The notes below the pieces were generated by a model. That model had not been told where the DNA came from. It made no database searches and was given only the letters and a program-made list of their open reading frames with translations. A program made the position numbers and the translations under genes. A stretch of 5,146 bases of DNA from Haemophilus parainfluenzae (lineage in GTDB: Bacteria > Pseudomonadota > Gammaproteobacteria > Enterobacterales > Pasteurellaceae): the NCBI GenBank assembly GCA_018381425.1, contig JAGZRY010000132.1:1-5146 (forward strand). The letters are read 5' to 3'. Below are positions 1 to 5,146 of the stretch, piece after piece (position 1 is the first letter of the stretch; each line of letters opens with the position of its first letter).

Positions 1-66
1 TTCGACCTTAGTTTTAATGATATAAGTCTATCGAAAAGGAAAATAGAATAATAGACCCAAATAAGG

Positions 67-72
67 TAAAAT
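67..72 (+). promoter_or_regulatory. candidate -10 box for putP (weak)
   Basis: TAAAAT at 67-72 is the best -10-like hexamer ahead of putP and would start transcription near 79, giving a leader of about 34 bases. No convincing -35 lies 16-18 bases upstream; the bases there read roughly TAGAAT. The hexamer lies in a short inverted repeat, AAGGT (63-67) and ACCTT (76-80), which could be an operator or chance. The promoter could also lie upstream of the window, so this is a weak call. Confidence 0.25.
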
Positions 73-102
73 ATGACCTTTCTCAAATTTTCATGACTTT
101 TT

Positions 103-106
103 GGGG
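103..106 (+). promoter_or_regulatory. putP ribosome binding site
   Basis: GGGG at 103-106 sits six bases before the ATG at 113. It supports that ATG as the start rather than the TTG at 101, which would place this G-rich tract inside the coding sequence. Confidence 0.55.
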
Positions 107-112
107 TACTTA

Positions 113-1627
113 ATGTTTGGTTTAGACCCAACACTTATTACTTTTAGTATTTATATTTTAGGCATGATTTTAATCGGTGTCCTTGCCTATTATTATACAA
201 ACAACCTATCTGATTACATTTTAGGTGGCCGTAAACTCGGGAGTTTTGTAACTGCCATGTCTGCAGGCGCATCTGATATGTCAGGCTGGCTATTAATGGG
301 CTTGCCAGGTGCGGTATATGTATCTGGCCTAGTAGAAGGTTGGATCGCCATTGGTTTAATCCTTGGAGCTTATTTTAACTGGTTGCTCGTAGCGGGTCGC
401 TTACGAATTTATACCGAATTTAACAACAATGCACTCACATTACCGGAATATTTCCACCATCGCTTTGGTACAAAGCATCATCTCTTAAAAATTGTGTCTG
501 CATCAATCATCTTAGTATTCTTCACTATTTATTGTGCTTCAGGTGTGGTTGCAGGCGCGAAATTATTCCAAAACCTATTCTCAGTCGACTACTCCACCGC
601 TATTTGGTACGGTGCATTAGCGACGATTATTTATACCTTTATCGGTGGATTTTTAGCGGTGAGTTGGACTGATACCATTCAAGCTACTTTGATGATTTTT
701 GCCTTAATTTTAACGCCACTCTTCATCTTTTTAAGTTTGGGCGATACATCACAATTTACGGAAGTACTCCATCAAGCTGAAGTTGCTGCAAGTAAAGACT
801 TTACCGATTTATTTAGTTCTACCACGCCATTAGGTTTATTAAGTTTAGCGGCTTGGGGCTTAGGTTATTTTGGTCAACCGCATATACTTGCGCGTTTTAT
901 GGCGGCTTATTCAGTGAAATCATTAATCAAAGCACGCCGTATTAGTATGACGTGGATGGTGATTTGCTTAGCAGGTGCTATCGGTATCGGTTTCTTCGGT
1001 ATCCCTTATTTCTTTGCGAATCCTGATGTTACGAGCGTAGTAAATAATGAACCAGAACAAGTGTTTATTGAACTGGCTAAATTGCTCTTTAATCCATGGA
1101 TTGCCGGTATTCTACTGTCTGCAATTTTGGCGGCTGTGATGAGTACACTTTCTGCACAATTATTAATTTCTTCAAGCTCTATCACTGAAGATTTTTATAA
1201 AGGTTTTATTCGCCCAAAAGCCACTGAAAAAGAATTAGTTTGGTTAGGTCGTGCAATGGTTTTAGTTATCGCGGGCATTGCAATTTGGATTGCGCAAGAT
1301 GAAAACAGCAAAGTACTAAAACTCGTTGAATTTGCCTGGGCAGGCTTTGGTTCTGCATTTGGTCCTGTGGTGCTTTTCTCCTTATTCTGGAAACGCATGA
1401 CTTCATCAGCGGCGATGGCTGGAATGGTTGTCGGCGCAGTTGTCGTATTTGCTTGGAAATCCGTCATTCCTAAAACCAGTGAGTGGTTTAATGTTTATGA
1501 AATGATCCCTGGATTTGCTCTCGCTAGCCTAGCAATTATTGTGGTTTCTCTTCTGTCTGGAGAACCGGAAAATGAAGTTAAAGAAACCTTTGAGAAAGCC
1601 GAAAAAGCCTATAAGGAAGCAAAATAA
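113..1627 (+). CDS. putP: PutP, sodium/proline symporter
   Basis: Imports L-proline across the inner membrane with Na+; it belongs to the solute:sodium symporter family (LeuT fold, about 13 membrane helices). The product is 504 residues from ATG 113; E. coli PutP is 502. A reading from TTG 101 is open but rejected: from 113 the N-terminus aligns without gaps to E. coli PutP as I remember it, so the functional residues keep their numbers (Arg40, Ser50, Asp55, Ser57, Gly58, Trp59 in [10 protein letters not shown]). The Na+-site Ser-Thr pair is at residues 344-345 (340-341 in E. coli, so about four residues are inserted between). The Cys344 of E. coli is Ala348 here. [15 protein letters not shown] is also a family hallmark. 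The C-terminus is a charged, Lys/Glu-rich tail. Its stop shares a base with the cmoB start, so the two are probably co-transcribed. Proline may serve protein synthesis or osmoprotection; no proline catabolic gene is in view. Confidence 0.95.
   Translation: MFGLDPTLITFSIYILGMILIGVLAYYYTNNLSDYILGGRKLGSFVTAMSAGASDMSGWLLMGLPGAVYVSGLVEGWIAIGLILGAYFNWLLVAGRLRIYTEFNNNALTLPEYFHHRFGTKHHLLKIVSASIILVFFTIYCASGVVAGAKLFQNLFSVDYSTAIWYGALATIIYTFIGGFLAVSWTDTIQATLMIFALILTPLFIFLSLGDTSQFTEVLHQAEVAASKDFTDLFSSTTPLGLLSLAAWGLGYFGQPHILARFMAAYSVKSLIKARRISMTWMVICLAGAIGIGFFGIPYFFANPDVTSVVNNEPEQVFIELAKLLFNPWIAGILLSAILAAVMSTLSAQLLISSSSITEDFYKGFIRPKATEKELVWLGRAMVLVIAGIAIWIAQDENSKVLKLVEFAWAGFGSAFGPVVLFSLFWKRMTSSAAMAGMVVGAVVVFAWKSVIPKTSEWFNVYEMIPGFALASLAIIVVSLLSGEPENEVKETFEKAEKAYKEAK
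1613..1617 (+). promoter_or_regulatory. cmoB ribosome binding site inside the putP 3' end
   Basis: AAGGA lies nine bases before the cmoB ATG, inside the last codons of putP. Together with the TAATG stop/start overlap it indicates translation of cmoB by coupled or re-initiating ribosomes. Confidence 0.6.
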
Positions 1628-2592
1628 TGATTGATTTTCGTCCTTTTTATCAGCAAATTGCCACTACAAATTTATCTGCTTGGCTAGAAACGTTGCCTTT
1701 GCAGTTAAAAGAATGGGAAAAACAAACCCATGGTGATTATGCCAAATGGTCAAAAATCGTGGACTTTCTCCCTGATTTACAGGCAGATACTATTGATTTA
1801 AAAAATGCGGTGAAATCTGACCGCACTTCCCCACTTTCGGAAGGCGAAAAACAACGTATTATCCACCATTTAAAGCAATTGATGCCGTGGCGAAAAGGAC
1901 CTTATCATTTATTTGATATTCACGTGGATTGCGAATGGCGTTCTGATTTCAAATGGGATCGTGTCTTGCCTCATCTTGCTCCATTAAAAGATCGTACCAT
2001 TTTAGATGTGGGTTGCGGTAGCGGCTACCATATGTGGCGAATGGTTGGCGAAAGTGCAAAAATAGTGGTGGGTATTGATCCAACCGAACTTTTCCTTTGC
2101 CAATTTGAAGCCGTTCGAAAATTATTAAATAACGATCGTCGAGCTAACTTAATCCCATTAGGTATTGAAGAAATGCAACCACTTGCGGCATTTGATACGG
2201 TATTCTCAATGGGCGTACTCTATCACCGTAAATCACCGCTTGATCATCTCACTCAACTAAAAAATCAATTAGTAAAAGGTGGCGAGCTCGTCTTAGAAAC
2301 CTTAGTAGTTGATGGCGATGTCAATACGGTATTAGTGCCTTCAGATCGCTATGCAAAAATGAAAAACGTATATTTTATTCCTTCTGTTGCTGCACTCATC
2401 AATTGGTTGGAAAAAGTCGGCTTTACTAATGTGCGTTGTGTGGATGTCGCCACCACAACATTAGAAGAACAGCGTAAAACGGATTGGTTAGAAAATGAAA
2501 GTTTGATTGATTTCTTAGATCCAAATAATCAGAGTAAAACCATCGAAGGCTATCAAGCCCCAACTCGTGCAGTGATTTTAGCCAATAAATAA
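1627..2592 (+). CDS. cmoB: CmoB, tRNA U34 carboxymethyltransferase
   Basis: Transfers a carboxymethyl group from carboxy-S-adenosylmethionine to 5-hydroxyuridine at tRNA position 34, giving cmo5U, which widens wobble decoding. It is cytoplasmic. The product is 321 residues against 323 in E. coli and is similar throughout. The Rossmann methyltransferase motif is [12 protein letters not shown] (about 126-137). Residues equivalent to the carboxy-SAM and active-site residues known from E. coli are present, shifted by one: Lys90, Trp104, Lys109, Gly129, Tyr199 and Arg314. The ATG at 1627 overlaps the putP TAA by one base and gives the conserved MIDF start. Codons 64-68 (SDRTS) are encoded by a perfect DNA uptake signal core on the opposite strand, in a poorly conserved loop. 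In E. coli cmoB follows cmoA, which makes the carboxy-SAM cofactor. Here the upstream partner is putP, so cmoA must be elsewhere. Confidence 0.96.
   Translation: MIDFRPFYQQIATTNLSAWLETLPLQLKEWEKQTHGDYAKWSKIVDFLPDLQADTIDLKNAVKSDRTSPLSEGEKQRIIHHLKQLMPWRKGPYHLFDIHVDCEWRSDFKWDRVLPHLAPLKDRTILDVGCGSGYHMWRMVGESAKIVVGIDPTELFLCQFEAVRKLLNNDRRANLIPLGIEEMQPLAAFDTVFSMGVLYHRKSPLDHLTQLKNQLVKGGELVLETLVVDGDVNTVLVPSDRYAKMKNVYFIPSVAALINWLEKVGFTNVRCVDVATTTLEEQRKTDWLENESLIDFLDPNNQSKTIEGYQAPTRAVILANK
1820..1828 (-). other. Hin-type DNA uptake signal sequence (USS core)
   Basis: The plus strand reads ACCGCACTT, the exact complement of AAGTGCGGT, the 9-base core that Haemophilus and relatives prefer when taking up DNA. 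On the minus strand it is followed by T/A-rich bases, as in the extended USS. It is inside cmoB. A near-copy in the opposite orientation, AAATGCGGT (1803-1811), lies eight bases away, so together they form an imperfect inverted pair. This is the only perfect core I found in the window. Confidence 0.85.
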
Positions 2593-2603
2593 TTGCTTAA
2601 ATA

Positions 2604-2644
2604 AAAGAGCGATCAAAAAATTCAATGTTTTTTGACCGCTCTTT
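2604..2644. terminator. shared terminator between cmoB and rlmM, derived from a USS palindrome
   Basis: Arms at 2604-2620 and 2628-2644 (17 bases each) surround a 7-base loop between the converging cmoB and rlmM genes. The single mismatch (A2612 against C2636) is an A-C clash in plus-strand RNA but a G-U wobble in minus-strand RNA. The minus-strand transcript also ends in a better U tract (UUUUAU). The hairpin should therefore work best for rlmM and less well for cmoB. The arms resemble AAGTGCGGTCAAAA but both carry A in place of the core T. Confidence 0.85.
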
Positions 2645-2650
2645 GCTTTC

Positions 2651-3739
2651 CTATTTTAATGCAATATGCACCGTAATCTCTTCACGATCGTGATACAAAT
2701 GTTTTGCTTGAATATCAAATTCCAATTCTTTTTCTGCCAACATCACCGCAAGATTTTCTAAGCACAACATCACTTCTTGATAACGTTTTTTCATTGGTAA
2801 TTTTAAGTTGAAAATGGTTTCTCGGCACCAGCCGTTAATCAACCATTTCCCTATTAAATTCGCAATTCGACTTGGTTGCTCCACCATGTCACACACAAGC
2901 CAATCAATATGCTTACGTTTTGGTGGTTGAAATTTAAATCCGTCTTCTAGGCAATGTTCTATTCTGCCAGTATCATGCAAACTGGACGCCATTTTGCCGT
3001 GATCAACTGCATACACAAATAAACCACGTTTCACTAATTGATAAGTCCAACCGCCAGGGCAAGCACCGAGATCAACGCCAACCATATTTTCATTTAAGCG
3101 TTTACTTTCTTCATTTCGAGGAATAAAGGTTAAAATCGCTTCTTCCAATTTTAAAGTTGAACGACTTGGCGCATCCGCTGGGAATTTCAAACGTGGTATC
3201 CCCATAAAATGAGTAGAGTTATTGCCAAGATAGGAATACCCTACATAGCAGCAATTCGGCTGAGTGAAAAAACAATGTAAAATCTGACCGCGCTTTGCAT
3301 CCTGCTTACCTTGTAACCAACCTTGTTTTTTCAACGCTTGGCGTAACGGCACGGTAAATTTTCGGCAAAATGTCGAAAGCTCTTTGGCTTCATTGGTATC
3401 TGCGGTTTCGACAAATAGCTCTACCGCTTGCTTAAGATTAATGTCTTCTGCAATATGTTTATATTGAGTAAGAATTGGCGAGATACGATCTTGAGGATCG
3501 AGATTTTCTAAGAAATCTGAAACAACGATCATTTGACGCGCAAAAATCAAACGATTAAAAGGGATTTCTCGCGCTAAACGATCCGCATCACCCGGTTGAT
3601 AACATTCAAAAATGACATAGCCGCTGTTTTCTACTACGCGAGCAAAACCAAATACACCACGCTCAGAGGCTCGGTCGGTAATTTCTGCGGCGACTTCTTT
3701 TTCAAAACCGATTCGACAATATAAGGCTAATTTATTCAT
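2651..3739 (-). CDS. rlmM: RlmM, 23S rRNA C2498 2'-O-methyltransferase
   Basis: Uses S-adenosylmethionine to methylate the ribose of C2498 in the peptidyl-transferase region of 23S rRNA, before ribosome assembly is complete. The product is 362 residues against 366 in E. coli (former name ygdE). N-terminal ferredoxin-like and THUMP segments (about 1-165) bind RNA; a Rossmann methyltransferase domain follows (about 170 to the end). The SAM motif [12 protein letters not shown] is at 222-233. The RrmJ-like catalytic set K-D-K-E maps to Lys197 (STLKLEE), Asp284 (VCDMVE), Lys313 (NLKLPMKK) and a Glu at 353-354 (HDREE). [16 protein letters not shown] is a strong family signature. The start ATG (3739-3737) lies inside the end of gcvA with an 8-base overlap. 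AGGA (3747-3744) is four bases before it. The stop is TAG. Expression is probably from the gcvA promoter. Confidence 0.96.
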   Translation of the reverse strand: MNKLALYCRIGFEKEVAAEITDRASERGVFGFARVVENSGYVIFECYQPGDADRLAREIPFNRLIFARQMIVVSDFLENLDPQDRISPILTQYKHIAEDINLKQAVELFVETADTNEAKELSTFCRKFTVPLRQALKKQGWLQGKQDAKRGQILHCFFTQPNCCYVGYSYLGNNSTHFMGIPRLKFPADAPSRSTLKLEEAILTFIPRNEESKRLNENMVGVDLGACPGGWTYQLVKRGLFVYAVDHGKMASSLHDTGRIEHCLEDGFKFQPPKRKHIDWLVCDMVEQPSRIANLIGKWLINGWCRETIFNLKLPMKKRYQEVMLCLENLAVMLAEKELEFDIQAKHLYHDREEITVHIALK

Positions 3740-4625
3740 GTTTTCCTAATTTAATTGAATCTTTAATCCATTTTCTAAAGGCTTGAATTTGTTCATCATC
3801 TAAACGATCTAAATGATTGACCACATAGAATGATTTTGGATCCCGCAATTCGGTTGGTAACACAATTTGCAAATGACCGTTTTCAATTTCTTGCTGAGCC
3901 AAAATACGATTAGCTAACGCAATACCCTGCCCATGAACGGCCGCTTGCAATGCCATAAAGGTATGGCTAAATAACGGACCTTGCTGAATATTCAAATCAT
4001 CTAATTTGAGATAATCCGCCATCGCTTGCCAGTTATCTCGAGTATGCGTATGAATCAGCGTATGCTTTTTCAAATCATTAGGACAACTTACTGGTATTTT
4101 CTTAAGCAATGAAGGCGCGGCCAAAATCACGAGGTTTTCTTGGCCTAAACGATCAACCTGTAAATTTTCCCAATCGCCTTTTCCATAATAAATGGCAATA
4201 TCAATTTCTTTATTCAATAAACCTTCATCTTGATCCACGCCCTTCAAGCGTACTTCAATTTCAGGATATTGTTTATTAAAATCACTCAAATGTGGCACAA
4301 GCCATTGAATACCAAAGGTTTGTGGCACACTAATTGCCAAATGTGGTTCAGCTTTAAGTGTTAATAAACGTTCAGTCGCTTCATTTAATTTTCGTAAGAT
4401 TTTATTGATATCAACAAAATAGGCTTTCCCAAATTCTGTCAATTCGAGCGAACGATTTTTACGAATAAAAAGCCCAACACCTAAAAAATCTTCTAATAAT
4501 TTTATTTGATGACTCACTGCGGCTTGTGTCACAAAAAGTTCATCTGCCGCTTTTGTGAAGCTTAAATGTCGTGCAGCAGACTCGAAAGACTTCAATGAAT
4601 TCAAGGGAGGCAAACGTTTATACAT
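3732..4625 (-). CDS. gcvA: GcvA, LysR-type transcriptional regulator
   Basis: A LysR-family DNA-binding regulator. In E. coli GcvA controls the glycine cleavage operon gcvTHP, activates the sRNA gene gcvB and represses itself. From ATG 4625 the product is 297 residues; E. coli GcvA is about 305. The winged helix-turn-helix is at the N-terminus (about 7-65, with [20 protein letters not shown] as the helix-turn-helix core). The effector-binding periplasmic-binding-protein-like domain spans about 90-290. The signatures [15 protein letters not shown] and [14 protein letters not shown] match GcvA rather than other LysR members. A TTG at 4637 would add four residues, but the E. coli protein starts MSKRLPPLN, matching MYKRLPPLN at 4625. 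GGGAAG (4635-4630) supports that ATG. Its neighbours support the call: rlmM downstream, as near E. coli gcvA, and a GcvB sRNA divergent from it. I cannot tell whether gcvTHP is present in this genome. Confidence 0.92.
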   Translation of the reverse strand: MYKRLPPLNSLKSFESAARHLSFTKAADELFVTQAAVSHQIKLLEDFLGVGLFIRKNRSLELTEFGKAYFVDINKILRKLNEATERLLTLKAEPHLAISVPQTFGIQWLVPHLSDFNKQYPEIEVRLKGVDQDEGLLNKEIDIAIYYGKGDWENLQVDRLGQENLVILAAPSLLKKIPVSCPNDLKKHTLIHTHTRDNWQAMADYLKLDDLNIQQGPLFSHTFMALQAAVHGQGIALANRILAQQEIENGHLQIVLPTELRDPKSFYVVNHLDRLDDEQIQAFRKWIKDSIKLGKHE

Positions 4626-4629
4626 AATT

Positions 4630-4635
4630 CTTCCC
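4630..4635 (-). promoter_or_regulatory. gcvA ribosome binding site deciding the ATG start
   Basis: On the minus strand GGGAAG lies four bases before the ATG at 4625. The alternative TTG at 4637 would put this site inside the coding sequence and has no good Shine-Dalgarno sequence of its own. Confidence 0.55.
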
Positions 4636-4677
4636 AACAGCTAAATTTTAGTTTACAATAACGAAGATTTAATTCGG

Positions 4678-4682
4678 ATTAG
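4678..4682 (-). promoter_or_regulatory. candidate GcvA half-site (CTAAT)
   Basis: The minus strand reads CTAAT, the short word reported in E. coli GcvA sites. It lies at about -72 to -68 from the predicted gcvB start, close to the usual -65 recognition position of LysR activators. Five bases are common by chance in AT-rich DNA, so the argument rests on position. Confidence 0.35.
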
Positions 4683-4714
4683 TTTTTTTTATGCATCAAA
4701 TAAAAAAACATCAT

Positions 4715-4743
4715 TTGCCCTTCCATCACCTTCTATCTACAAT
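4715..4743 (+). promoter_or_regulatory. gcvB sigma-70 promoter
   Basis: TTGCCC (4715-4720) is a -35 matching four of six consensus bases. After exactly 17 bases comes TACAAT (4738-4743), a -10 matching five of six. The start predicted seven bases on is A4750, which is also the first base of the 5' stem of the sRNA. The agreement of promoter and RNA structure supports both. Confidence 0.8.
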
Positions 4744-4749
4744 ACCCCC

Positions 4750-4924
4750 ATACTTAATGATTGGTAATTCCTTACAAGTTAATGAGTTTCAGACTTAAGT
4801 ATGATGTTGTGTTTGCATATAGTTCGGTTCTCCGAACTTGAGTAACAATTAAGTTACTCATTTACTTCCTGTATATATTAAACCATTCTGGTTAAGCGCT
4901 GCTCGTTTCGAGCGGCGTTTTTTT
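4750..4924 (+). ncRNA. gcvB: GcvB small regulatory RNA
   Basis: About 175 nt (about 205 in E. coli), transcribed divergently from gcvA as in E. coli. GcvB is an Hfq-dependent trans-acting sRNA that blocks translation of many amino-acid and peptide transport and biosynthesis mRNAs. Elements seen in order: a 5' stem-loop closed by ATACTTAA (4750-4757) and TTAAGTAT (4795-4802); the single-stranded G/U-rich R1 (4803-4818), including ATGTTGTGTT (4804-4813), shared with enterobacterial GcvB; a 7-bp hairpin with a TTCT loop (4821-4838); an 8-bp hairpin with an AATTAA loop (4839-4860); ACTTCCTGTA (4864-4873), identical to the E. coli R2 core; a small AACCA/TGGTT hairpin (4881-4893); and the terminator. 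No open reading frame accounts for this stretch. R1 is shorter than in E. coli, and the 5' stem-loop differs in sequence. The ends are inferred from promoter and terminator, not mapped. Confidence 0.93.
4897..4924 (+). terminator. gcvB intrinsic terminator
   Basis: A 9-bp GC-rich stem pairs 4897-4905 with 4909-4917 (one T-G wobble) around a TTT loop and is followed directly by seven T (4918-4924). The poly-U 3' end is also the usual Hfq contact in sRNAs of this type. A4895/A4894 can pair further into the T-run. Confidence 0.93.
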
Positions 4925-5107
4925 ATTCCTAGCATTTTAACATAAACAAAATTTTATTTCCTGACCAACTTCACAAATTTAAAAATCCAATAAAAATTTT
5001 GAGAAATCACAATATTTTTGTGTTTAAAGGTTTTCATAGTTATCGTAATGGTGTAGATTAACTGCATTTCCATTCATAAAATTATTTATACAAATTAAGG
5101 AAGCAAA
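4925..5107 (+). promoter_or_regulatory. ilvE upstream region
   Basis: These 183 AT-rich bases lie between the gcvB terminator and ilvE. The best promoter guess is TTGTGT (5018-5023), 17 bases, TATCGT (5041-5046), giving a leader of about 55 bases; both boxes are mediocre. A second -10-like TAAAAT is at 5077-5082. An inverted repeat CACAA-N5-TTGTG (5008-5022) overlaps the candidate -35. I find no leader peptide rich in Ile, Leu or Val codons and no terminator/antiterminator pair, so classical attenuation is unlikely. AAGGA (5097-5101) is the ilvE Shine-Dalgarno sequence, six bases before the ATG. Confidence 0.45.
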
Positions 5108-5146
5108 ATGAAAGACTTAGACTGGAACAATCTTGGATTTAGTTAT
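5108..5146 (+). CDS. ilvE: IlvE, branched-chain amino-acid aminotransferase (5' fragment)
   Basis: Only the first 13 codons (MKDLDWNNLGFSY) are inside the window, and the frame runs open to the edge. This N-terminus matches my memory of the Haemophilus branched-chain aminotransferase, a PLP-dependent class IV (fold type IV) enzyme. It interconverts valine, leucine and isoleucine with their 2-oxo acids using glutamate/2-oxoglutarate. The start is well supported by AAGGA six bases upstream. No catalytic residue can be seen, so the call rests on a short match. The gene is co-directional with gcvB, and its role in amino-acid metabolism suits a place beside gcvA/gcvB. Confidence 0.8.
   Translation, partial: MKDLDWNNLGFSY

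Larger units (their letters stand above)
4626..4749. promoter_or_regulatory. gcvA/gcvB divergent control region
   Basis: These 124 bases carry the promoters for gcvA (leftward) and gcvB (rightward). The gcvA promoter is not clear. The best minus-strand -10 guess is TAAAAT (4650-4645), with a poor -35 ATTAAA (4673-4668); this would leave a leader of only about 13 bases. The region also holds an oligo-T run (4683-4690), an ATTAG/CTAAT element (4678-4682) and three CATCA words spaced exactly 15 bases apart (4694, 4709, 4724). By analogy with E. coli, GcvA is expected to bind here to activate gcvB and repress itself. Confidence 0.7.

Noticed and set aside
101..112. TTG start extending PutP by four residues
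   Set aside because: ATG 113 aligns with the E. coli start, keeps residue numbering identical through Asp55, and has GGGG six bases upstream, which the TTG reading would place in the coding sequence.
307..315. AGGTGCGGT as a USS variant in putP
   Set aside because: It encodes the invariant Pro-Gly-Ala-Val of the symporter family and lacks the AT-rich USS flank; the likeness follows from the protein.
1195..1467. 90-residue open frame on the minus strand inside putP
   Set aside because: It is antisense to conserved membrane-segment codons of putP, has a low-complexity Thr/Ala-rich product, and shows no ribosome binding site or family likeness.
2235..2243. ACCGCTTGA here and ACCGCTTGC at 3423-3431 as Apl-type uptake signals (ACAAGCGGT)
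   Set aside because: Each has one mismatch, no perfect copy of that type occurs, and the perfect Hin-type core points to the other uptake dialect.
4626..4637. TTG start extending GcvA by four residues
   Set aside because: ATG 4625 matches the start of the E. coli protein (MSKRLPPLN) and has a Shine-Dalgarno sequence that the extension would cover.
4948..5000. AT-rich inverted pair AAAATTTTATT / AATAAAAATTTT upstream of ilvE
   Set aside because: Only A and T, imperfect, and separated by about 30 bases; expected in a tract of this composition.
4925..5107. ilvE attenuator or leader peptide
   Set aside because: No open frame with clustered Ile, Leu or Val codons (the ATG at 5048 stops after two codons) and no GC-rich stem with a T-run between 4925 and the ilvE ATG.

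Overview
The window reads as chromosomal core sequence from a Pasteurellaceae bacterium, most likely a Haemophilus species. The base composition is AT-rich. One perfect copy of the Hin-type DNA uptake signal core (AAGTGCGGT, minus strand, 1820-1828) lies inside cmoB, and a USS-like palindrome ends two converging genes. All proteins resemble gamma-proteobacterial orthologues closely. The 13 visible residues of IlvE match what I remember of the Haemophilus protein. I cannot fix the species; H. parainfluenzae or a close relative is a guess.

Layout, left to right. 1-112: putP upstream region. 113-1627 (+): putP, sodium/proline symporter. 1627-2592 (+): cmoB, the carboxy-SAM-dependent tRNA U34 modification enzyme, sharing one base with the putP stop codon (TAATG). 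2604-2644: a USS-derived inverted repeat serving as terminator between converging genes. 2651-3739 (-): rlmM, 23S rRNA C2498 2'-O-methyltransferase. 3732-4625 (-): gcvA, a LysR-type regulator that overlaps the rlmM start by 8 bases. 4626-4749: divergent control region. 4750-4924 (+): a GcvB small RNA gene that makes no protein. 4925-5107: ilvE leader. 5108-5146 (+): first 13 codons of ilvE, cut by the window edge.

The most informative locus is gcvA/gcvB. In E. coli the regulator GcvA is transcribed divergently from the Hfq-dependent sRNA GcvB, which silences many amino-acid uptake and biosynthesis mRNAs. Here the same arrangement is kept. A strong sigma-70 promoter (TTGCCC, 17 bp, TACAAT) points at position 4750, where an 8-bp stem begins. 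It is followed by a G/U-rich R1 segment, two perfect hairpins, an ACTTCCTGTA segment identical to E. coli R2, and a GC-rich terminator with seven T. The adjacent ilvE is a branched-chain amino-acid gene, which fits the theme.

Two starts are corrected from TTG-initiated extensions to internal ATGs: putP at 113 and gcvA at 4625. Both are supported by alignment to the E. coli proteins as I remember them and by Shine-Dalgarno placement. I see no transposon, prophage, CRISPR array, tRNA or rRNA gene, and no wholly new system. The novelty lies in the non-coding and regulatory detail.
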